From assembly GCA_022316685.1 (NCBI GenBank), contig JAKJHU010000373.1:131536-195535 (forward strand): a DNA stretch of 64,000 nucleotides. Direction: 5' to 3'. The notes below the pieces were generated by a model, which was not told the DNA's origin, did no database searches, and worked only from the letters and a program-made list of their open reading frames with translations. Every line of letters begins with the position of its first letter. Positions within the stretch are counted from its first letter, which is position 1. Both the position numbers and the translations under genes were made by a program. Of this stretch, positions 56,594 through 64,000 are shown one piece after another. This stretch comes from Progne subis subis. Taxonomy: Eukaryota; Chordata; Aves; Passeriformes; Hirundinidae.

Positions 56594-58514
56594 GAGGCAA
56601 AGAAGACCTTTGAAGGCTTCTTTGGAAGAAATGGTCCTCCTCCAACGTGTTTACCCAGGGGTGTGTAACCAGGGCAACTGAACCTCATATTGGATGTCCC
56701 TGGAAAATATCCTAATTAATCAACATTAATACATTTTAAAATCAGATCCTAGGTGTGCCCCATCCTCACTGGGACACCTGGAAGCTTCAATTAAGGTCTG
56801 GTTTTTACTTTTCTGTCCTAATGATGTTACAAGGCAGTTTTTTTCTCTTTTGTTTACAGGCAACAGGAGGATGAGAGAAGCAAAAAAGGAACTGAAATCA
56901 CAGAATCACAGAACATTCTGAGTTGAAAGGGACACATGGGATCATCAAAGTAATGTTTCAACATTTACAGAGACTCCAGAACTGTAACTTTGGGTGGTCA
57001 GTCTCTCTGCTGGGAGGCTCCTAAAGGCCCTACAGCCACTCCCCAGCCCCGGACAGCTCCAGCATCACCTTTGCAGGGCCCAGCAGGGCTCTCCTGAGCT
57101 GCCCTTGCCCCCTGCAGACAGAGCCTGCCCCAGGCAGGGCCCTGCAGACAGGCAGGTTTCTGTAGGGCCGGGCCCAGGGCACAGAGGGTGGGATGGGCTC
57201 TGTGAGCGCTGGCAGGGACAAGGCTCCTCTCAGCAGGGAAATGTCCAGGCACAGGGAGATGCTCAGGGAAGGAGAGGGGGCTGAACAGAGCAGTGCTTAG
57301 GGCAGGAGGGCACTGTTGGTGTGTGGGAGGTGCCGTGCACAGCTGGCTACGGGAACACTGTCCTGAGTGCCCGGCTGTCTGTGCCCTGTCCTCCCAGGCA
57401 CAGCACCACAACATCTTCTACATCCTCTTCTTTCTGCCCTCCCCTGATATAGTCACTGTCATCTGGAGCTCTCAGGGAGGCTCTGGCATTTGCAGCAGCT
57501 GAGTCAGGCACTGCCCTTGGGATTGCTGCCAGGCAGCTGTGTCCATGGGAATGGGGTGTCCAAGCTTGCCTGTCACCTGTGGGGCTGTGGGAAAAGCATC
57601 CATGGGAAAGGGGAATGAGCTGAGCCCCCTCCCTGAGATCCCATCATGGACACACCTGGGGATCTCCTTGCTGTTTCCTTCCAAGCTCTGAGCTGCCCTC
57701 CTGGCTGCAAATCTGTGCCACAGCCTCCGGGAGTGACCTGAGTGTCCCATGGGGAAGTGCAGAGATGCCAGAGCTGAGGAAATGCTGTTGGGTTTGCCAA
57801 GGGAGCCGTGAGTGTCCTTGGCAGAAGGGGGTGCTGAGCCCTTGCCCAGAGACCTTTGGAGAGGCTGAGACATTCAGGGATCCCTCTGCTCTGGGCAGGG
57901 TCTGGTTTATGCCAGGGTGACATGGGAGTGTGATTGTGCTCTGATTGCAGCCAAAGCTGCAAATCCAGGGCAGCTGGGAACAAGCCCATCCAGCCCCTCC
58001 CCTTCCCTAAGCCACAGGGAATCCTTTGCCTCTCACATCTCTCAGTTGCAAAGTCTGAGAGCAGCAGAAATGCTGGGGAATTCTGACCTCAGAGAACCAG
58101 GAATGATGTGTGTGCAGGAAAATAATGGCTAAAATTCCTTCCTGCTCTCCATGCTGTTTAGAAGAGTGAGTGCAGATGGGAACAAGCCTTTCTGCATTAG
58201 GAGTGGTTCCCCTGACAAATCCTGAAGATCCAGCCTTGTCCCTCTGCCACATGGCCACAAACCCAGGGCAGTGGGGCAGGGATGTCTCCTGGAGAGCCCC
58301 CATGCACAGGCCTGGCTGCTCCTGGCACACTCAGACAGCACAACTGGAGCTCAGACAGGGACCTGGGTGAAGGTTTTCCCAGAGCAGGAACAAGGGTGGG
58401 TAGGTCACAGCGGGACAGTCTACAGGGAATGGCCCAGGTTTGGCTCAAAGCAGCCTCTGCTGACTTGTCACTGTCCTTTATCCATGAACAGGTCCCCATG
58501 TGCAGCCACAGTAA
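55696..58514. other. Zinc-finger block end and receptor B upstream
   Basis: 55696-55980 belongs to the zinc-finger duplication. From about 55985 the sequence resembles the receptor A flank in reverse (38180-38290). It contains an AT-rich stretch (56270-56560), a 30-base A run (56562-56591) and a short CR1-tail-like string (AATCACAGAATCACAGAACA, 56895-56950). A 5' exon of the receptor could sit near 58490 behind the ACAG at 58489, but this is not certain. Confidence 0.5.
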
Positions 58515-59447
58515 ATGTCCAACAGCAGCTCCATCAGCCACTTCCTCCTGCTGGCATTGGCAGACACACGGCAGCTGCAGCTCCTGCACTTCTGCCTCTT
58601 CCTGGGCATCTCCCTGGCTGCCCTCCTGGGCAACGGCCTCATCATCAGCGCCGTAGCCTGCGGCCACCTCCTGCACACGCCCATGTTCTTCTTCCTGCTC
58701 AACCTGGCCCTCACCGACCTGGGCTCCATCCTCACCACTGTCCCCAAAGCCATGCACAATTCCCTCTGGGACACCAGGAACATCTCCTACAAAGGATGTG
58801 CTGCACAGCTCTTTTTCTTTCTGTTCTGCATCTCAGCAGAGTTTTCTCTCCTGACCATCACGTGCTATGACCGCTACATGTCCATCTGCAAACCCCTGCA
58901 CTACGGGACCCTCCTGGGCAGCAGAGCTTGTGCCCACATGGCAGCAGCTGCCTGGGCCAGCGCCTTTCTCAATGCTCTCATGCACACAGCCAATACATTT
59001 TCCCTGCCCCTGTGCCATGGCAGTGCCCTGGGCCAGTTCTTCTGTGAAATCCCACAAATCCTCAAGCTCTCCTGCTCCAAATCCTACCTCAGGGAACTTG
59101 GGCTTCTTGTATTTTCCATCTCTTTAGCATTTGGTTGTTTTGTATTCATTGTTTTCTCCTATGTGCAGATTTTCAGGGCTGTGCTGAGGATCCCCTCTGA
59201 GCAGGGATGGCACAAAGCCTTTTCCACCTGCCTCCCTCACCTGGCTGTGGTCTCCCTGTTCATCACCACTGGTGCATTTTCCTACCTGAAGCCCCCCTCC
59301 ATCTCCTCCCCATCCCTGGATCTGGCCCTGTCAGTTCTGTACTCAGTGGTGCCTCCAGCCCTGAACCCCCTCATCTACAGTCTGAGGAACCAGGAACTCA
59401 AGGCTGCAGTGTGGAGACTGATGACTGGATGGTTTCAGAAACATTAA
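58515..59447 (+). CDS. Olfactory receptor B (OR14-like)
   Basis: A single-exon receptor of 310 residues with the same length and ends as receptor A. It begins MSNSSSIS, with an N-glycosylation site, and has GN in TM1, PMFFFLLNLALTDLG, CYDRYMSICKPLHY, KAFSTCLPHL and PALNPLIYSLRN. The open frame has no damage. It differs from receptor A mainly between residues 96 and 215 (TM3 to TM5). It would signal odour binding through Golf in olfactory neurons. AATAAA follows at 59478-59483. The pair is inverted and flanked by related DNA, so they are recent duplicates. Confidence 0.92.
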   Translation: MSNSSSISHFLLLALADTRQLQLLHFCLFLGISLAALLGNGLIISAVACGHLLHTPMFFFLLNLALTDLGSILTTVPKAMHNSLWDTRNISYKGCAAQLFFFLFCISAEFSLLTITCYDRYMSICKPLHYGTLLGSRACAHMAAAAWASAFLNALMHTANTFSLPLCHGSALGQFFCEIPQILKLSCSKSYLRELGLLVFSISLAFGCFVFIVFSYVQIFRAVLRIPSEQGWHKAFSTCLPHLAVVSLFITTGAFSYLKPPSISSPSLDLALSVLYSVVPPALNPLIYSLRNQELKAAVWRLMTGWFQKH

Positions 59448-59477
59448 ACTGCTGGGCAATTTCTGCAAATCACTTGT

Positions 59478-59483
59478 AATAAA
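59478..59483 (+). terminator. Polyadenylation signal of receptor B
   Basis: AATAAA about 30 bases after the stop codon. Confidence 0.65.
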
Positions 59484-59799
59484 AGTCATCTTTGATACTT
59501 CTTGTTGGTTTCATTTTGGAGGTTCTTTTTATTTGTTTTACTCCTTTAATATTCTCCACAGATATATGTCATTGTGCCATTTCTCATTTTGTTTCTCTCC
59601 ACCTTCCCTGTGGCCACAGACTGTGCCCATGAAGGGCTGTGCTGTTGGTGACTTTAAAGGAACTAAGTGATCTCACAGCAATGTTTTCTGCAGAGATCCC
59701 CCTTTTGTTCCCTCCTCTGGAGCTGGAGCAGCAATGTCTGTGTGCAGAGCTGGGGGCAGATCAGTACTGGCACAGCAGCTGTGCCCAGGAGCAGCAGCA

Positions 59800-60236
59800 T
59801 GCAAAGACCTTCCCGGTGCTGTGCCCTGGGCCAGGAGGGATTGTGCCGCCAGAGCTGAGCCTAAATTTCTTCTCACAGGCAGCTTTAGGGCATGGAACAT
59901 GGAGAAGGCAGAGCTGACTCTCAGCTTTCCACAGTCCTCCAGAAGGATCCTGTGTGTGAAGCAGCCTGAGAACAGGGTTTATGTGTGAAGGGAGGGGAAT
60001 TCAGAGCTCTTTTCTCCCCTGTGGGCTGAGGGTCTGCATTTCCAATGGCTCTGCATCTGCCAAAGGGGCCTTTTTTCACTCAACTGAGAACAGTTCTGCT
60101 GAAAGCCTGTCCTGAACCTGCTTTTCCTGCAAATGTGCCCAATGAGTCCTCATTTTTTGCAGCCCCAGGTCTTGTGTGCCTGCATGTGTGAGAACTGACG
60201 GATGGAACAGCTCTGCTTGAGAGAAGTTCTTTTTCT

Positions 60237-60292
<56 letters not shown>

Positions 60293-61366
60293 TCTTTCTT
60301 TCTTTGCTTGCTTGTTTGTTTGGGCTTTGTTCTTTGTTTTGGTTGGTTGTTTTTTTACTTGTTTTTGGGAGGGAGTTTTCTGTGCTTTTTATTGGGGAGA
60401 TGGGGATTTTTTTGTTTTGGCTTGGGGTGTTTTTGCGGGTTTTTTGGGGTTTGTGTGGGTTTTTTTGTTTTTTTTTTTTTGTGGGTTTGTTTGGGTTTTT
60501 TGTTTGGTTTTTGTTTGTTTGTTTTTTGTTTGTTTGGTTGGTTGGTTGGTTTTTGGTTTTTTGGTGTGTTTTTTTTTTGTTTGTTTGTTTTTTTTTGTTT
60601 GTTTGTTTGTTTTTTTTTTAATTAACTCCACCTGTCAGCTTTGGACAGAGCTCTGTGACTCTATCTGGCATTTTCTGTGACATTGTGGGGTGGGTAAGGG
60701 GACTTTCTTCAAGCTGTGTGCACAGCAATGCACATCAGCCCAGGCCGGGGGTGCTCAGTGCCCGCTCAGTTTTGCTGTCTGGCTGTGGGCTCTGGACGCT
60801 TCCCTTGGAGCGTCTCCAGGCAGGGAACGTTGGAGCTGTCCCCACCGTGGTGTCACAGAGAGGGGAACGCTGGGGCTGTGCCGCTCCTGCCCCGGCCCCA
60901 AGAGCTGGGAGAGAGGCAGCGGGATCATGGAGTGCAGACCCCGGCCCTGCACAGACAGCCCAACAGTGGCAGCCTGGGCATTCCTGGGAGCGGTATCCAA
61001 GGCCCCTGGAGCTGTGGCCACCTCAAAGCTGTGAAAATTGCAGTGGTGGCAGAGCTCTGGGGAAAGGTCCCGACCCTGGCTTGGGGCTGGGCCAGTGGCC
61101 CAGGGAGCAAATCAACTTGCAGCTGCTGCCCCAGAGCAGGGAAGAGCAGGAATTGCTGGCTGGGAGAGACTCGTGCCAAGGGCCTGCAGCACCAGGTCAC
61201 AGGCCATGGCTGGACACTGCTTGGGGCCAGGGTGAGCTGGGATGTGGGGATGGACTTGTTCCCTGGGAGGGCGGTGGGGCCCTGGCACAGAGTGGGAGGA
61301 AAAAGCTGCGGCTGCCCTGGAATGGCTGGAAGTGTGCAAGGGCTGGTTGGAGGGGACTTCCTGCTC
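59800..61366 (+). repeat. Three-copy segment, copy B
   Basis: Homologous to copies A and C, adjoining the receptor flank. It includes a poly-T run (60240-60291) and a T/G-rich tract to 60620. Frames differ from the other copies by indels. Confidence 0.8.
60240..60620. repeat. Poly-T and T/G-rich simple repeat
   Basis: About 52 T, then GTTT-type sequence for about 330 bp. Frames here read as Phe/Val/Gly/Cys runs and are not proteins. Confidence 0.93.
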
Positions 61367-61608
61367 TGAAGACATGGCATAGTCTGGTCTGGTGTGGCCA
61401 CTATAATGTGGGGATTGCAGTGTGAGAGGTCTTGTGAAAGTAGGGAGGGGTAGGGTTGGCAGTGGTGGATGGGGTGTTTTGGGCTGTTGGAGCAGGGGGC
61501 AGAAAAGCAAGAGGCAGTTTTGGGGGTGCGGGGTGCTGGTGGTTGTAGCAATTGTGTAGCAAGGCTGAGGTGGAGTAGCAGTGAGTTTGGGAAGGTGCAG
61601 GCAGCTGG
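61367..61608. other. No feature
   Basis: GC-rich sequence between copy B and the GAAA array. Nothing is recognised. Confidence 0.5.
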
Positions 61609-61694
61609 GAAAGAGAAAGAAAGAAAGAAAGAAAGACAGAAAGAAAGAAAGACAGAAAGAAAGAAAGAAAAGAAAGAAAGAAAAGAAAAGACGA

Positions 61695-61778
<84 letters not shown>

Positions 61779-61908
61779 AAAAGAGAGAAAGAAAGAAAAG
61801 AAAGAAAGAAGAAAGGAAGGAGGGAAAGAGAAAGGAAGAGAAAGGAAGGAGGGAAAGAGGAAGGAAGAGAAAGAGAAAGAAAAAAGAAAAAAAAAGGAAA
61901 GAAAGAGA
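61609..61908 (+). repeat. GAAA microsatellite
   Basis: Mainly GAAA repeats, interrupted by GACA, GGAA and A runs, about 300 bp of pure purine. Frames across it encode Lys/Arg/Glu runs and are artefacts. Confidence 0.95.
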
Positions 61909-62159
61909 TCAGGTTTTTCAGCATCTGGAGCCTAAAATCTGGTGTTTCCTGGCACAGCTGGAGCACAGATCCAGAATGCCCCGGTGCTGGTACAGCCCAA
62001 GTCCAGCAATTTGCTGGCACAAAAAGCCAAACTGCGGCAATTTCCTAGTGCCAGCACTGGCACTGGCACTGCCCAGATCTGGTCCATTGCTGGTGCCAGG
62101 ACTCCAGATGCAGCCGTTTGCCATCAGCCAGATCCAGCAATTTCCTGCTGTTGGGGCAC

Positions 62160-63783
62160 ACGAGGGGTCTGGCTGGGCAGGAAAGCTGAGCCTGAGCCAG
62201 GAGCTTTCCTTGGCTGCTGCAGAGGCTGGGTGTGCAAAGGCTTTCCTGGTGCTGTGCCTGTGGCCAGGAGGGATTGTGCCACAGGAGCTGAGCCTGAATT
62301 TCCTCTTGCAGGCAGCTTTAGAGCACAGAACGTGGAGAAGGCAAAGTTGACTGTCAGCTTTCCACAGTCCTCCAAGGGGAATATTGCTTGGGAAGCAGCC
62401 TGGGAGCAGGCTTGATGTGCCAGGGGTGGGCAATTGAGAGCCCCTTTTCTCCCCTGTGGCCTGAGGCTCCAGCCCCTGCTCTTTGCAAGGGCCCCTAGAT
62501 CTGCCTGCCAAGGGGCCTTTTTCACTGGCATGAGATGAGTCCTGCTCCAGGGCTGTCCTCAAGCTGCTTTTGCAGCAGATGTGCCTGAGGAATGGTCATT
62601 GCTTGCAGTCTCAGTGCTGTGTGTGAGTGCAGCTGAAAGCACTGAAGGAGGGGCAGCTCTGCTGGGGGGCAAAGTTGTCTTTTTCTTAGTGGGGGTTTGG
62701 TTAGGTATTTTTTGGTTTCGTTTGGTCTTGTTATTGTTATCTTTTTAACTTTTCCTGTCAGCTCTGGGCAGAGCTCTGTAACTCCATCTGACACTTGCCT
62801 GTGGCACTGTGGAGGTGGCCAGGGGGACCTTCCCCGAGCTGTGTGCACAGCAATGCACATCAGCCCAGCCGGGGGTGCTCAGTGCCCGCTCAGTTTTGCT
62901 GTCTGGCTGTGGCTCTGGACGCTTCCCTTGGAGCGTCTCCAGGCAGGGAACGTTGGAGCTGTCCCCACCGTGGTGTCACAGAGAGGGGAACGCTGGGGCT
63001 GTGCCGCTCCTGCCCCGGCCCCAAGAGCTCTGCCAGCGCCTGGAGGAGACACAAAAGGCTGAGGCCCAAGGGTGAGAACTGCAGAAGGGGCTGAGCTGGG
63101 AGGGAGGCAGTGGGATCATGGAGTCCAGGCCCTGGCCCTGCACAGACAGCCCAAGAGTGGCAGCCTGGGCATTCCCGGGAGCGGTGTCCAAAGGCCTCCT
63201 GGAGCTGCGGCAGCCTCACAGCTGTGACCATTCCCTGGGGAGCCTGGTGAGTGGTCAAGCCCCCTGTAGGGGGAAGAACCTTTTGCTGGTCTCCAGCCCG
63301 CAGTTGGCCTGGCCCAGCCCCAGCCGTTCCCTGGGTGCATTCCCTGCTGGCCCCGGGGCAGAAGTCTCAGCTGCCCCTGCTGCTGTCCCTGGGCAGGAGG
63401 TGCAGCCCCCCGGGGAGCTCTGAGCTCCATCTGCTGCTGGGCTGCGGCCGAAGCGAGCCAGTGCCGGCAGAGCTCTGGGGAAAGGTCCCGGCCCTGGCTT
63501 GGGGCTGGGCCAGAGCCCAGGGAGCAAATCAACTTGCAGCTGCTGCCCCAGAGCAGGGAAGAGCAGGAATTGCTGGCTGGGAGAGACTCTTGCCAAGGGC
63601 CTGCAGCACCAGGACACAGGCCATGGCTGGACACTGCTTGGGGCCAGGGTGAGCTGGGATGTGGGGATGGACTTGTTCCCTGGGAGGGCGGTGGGGCCCT
63701 GGCACAGAGTGGGAGGAAAAGCTGCGGCTGCCCTGGAACGGCTGGAAGTGTGCAAGGGCTGGTTGGAGGGGACTTCCTGCCCA
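62160..63783 (+). repeat. Three-copy segment, copy C
   Basis: Homologous to copies A and B. It lacks the long T/G tract and carries about 250 extra bases near 63215-63470 not seen in the others. No protein is supported. Confidence 0.8.
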
Positions 63784-63792
63784 GAAGGCATT

Positions 63793-63914
63793 GATGGGAT
63801 GAGATGGGATGGGATGGGATGGGATGGGATGGGATGGGATGGGATGGGATGGATGGGATGGGATGGGATGGGATGGGATGGGATGGGGATGGGATGGGAT
63901 GGGATGGGATGGAT
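63793..63914 (+). repeat. GATGG microsatellite
   Basis: About 24 pentamer units (GATGG/GGGAT) with two or three interruptions. It directly follows copy C. Confidence 0.95.
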
Positions 63915-64000
63915 CAGTGTAATGTGGGTTTAATTGCAGTGTGAGGGTGGCAGGAAAGTTGGAGGGGTAGGAATTGCAGTGGGGGGATGGGGTGGTTTGT

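Noticed and set aside
60202..60680. Phe/Val/Cys-rich frames that look like membrane proteins
   Set aside because: They come from the poly-T and T/G-rich tract. The same reason applies to 5601-5859 and 18206-18509.
61469..62350. A 293-codon plus-strand frame rich in Lys, Arg and Glu
   Set aside because: It is the GAAA microsatellite read as protein; it has no domain.

Overview
The window looks like repeat-rich nuclear DNA of a bird, most likely a passerine (inference). The signs are CR1 LINE fragments, ERVL and ERVK-like retroviruses, one alpharetrovirus-style tRNA-Trp primer site, a pair of olfactory receptors of the group expanded in birds (OR14-like), and a duplicated C2H2 zinc-finger gene. 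No prokaryotic features, CRISPR arrays, tRNA or rRNA genes were seen. Real host genes are few; most open frames are retroviral, and many long frames are artefacts of GC-rich or low-complexity DNA.

Layout. 1-2714: 3' end of an ERVK-like provirus (pol plus 3' LTR). 2715-7136: flank, a CpG-rich block that is one arm of an inverted duplication (3828-5060), copy A of a three-copy segment (5165-6698), and an LTR-like remnant. 7137-17733: a nearly complete gammaretrovirus-like provirus with two LTRs, a tRNA-Pro-type primer site, gag, pol and env; pol is open, gag and env each carry one premature stop. 17734-18862: the second inverted arm. 19475-20715: zinc-finger pseudogene A with its CR1 and 41-bp minisatellite tail. 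23325-27625: CR1 fragments, an ERVL LTR and a second minisatellite. 27626-31034: no recognised gene. 31035-35280: a satellite fragment, a 1.6-kb LTR, LTR fragments and a CR1 inverted repeat. 35803-36735: olfactory receptor A (minus strand). 39660-40479: a satellite of about 185 bp per unit. 40480-42739: ERVK-like 5' LTR and gag, cut off by a minus-strand ERVL provirus (42740-48154). 48155-50799: a direct duplicate of 33237-35270, then an LTR. 51381-54125: zinc-finger gene B and its tail. 58515-59447: olfactory receptor B (plus strand). 59800-63783: copies B and C of the segment first seen at 5165. The window ends in a GATGG microsatellite.

The history is one of duplication and insertion. The zinc-finger block (about 19380-24000 and 51280-55980) is a direct repeat, the olfactory-receptor block is an inverted repeat, and 33237-35270/48155-50049 is another direct repeat. 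Several retroviral edges lack target-site duplications, which points to rearrangement after insertion or to assembly joins. I found no convincing new functional system. The most interesting signals are the mosaic divergence of the two receptors, the near-open provirus whose LTRs disagree, its repeated AT-rich pol-env spacer, and the inverted and nested repeat structures.
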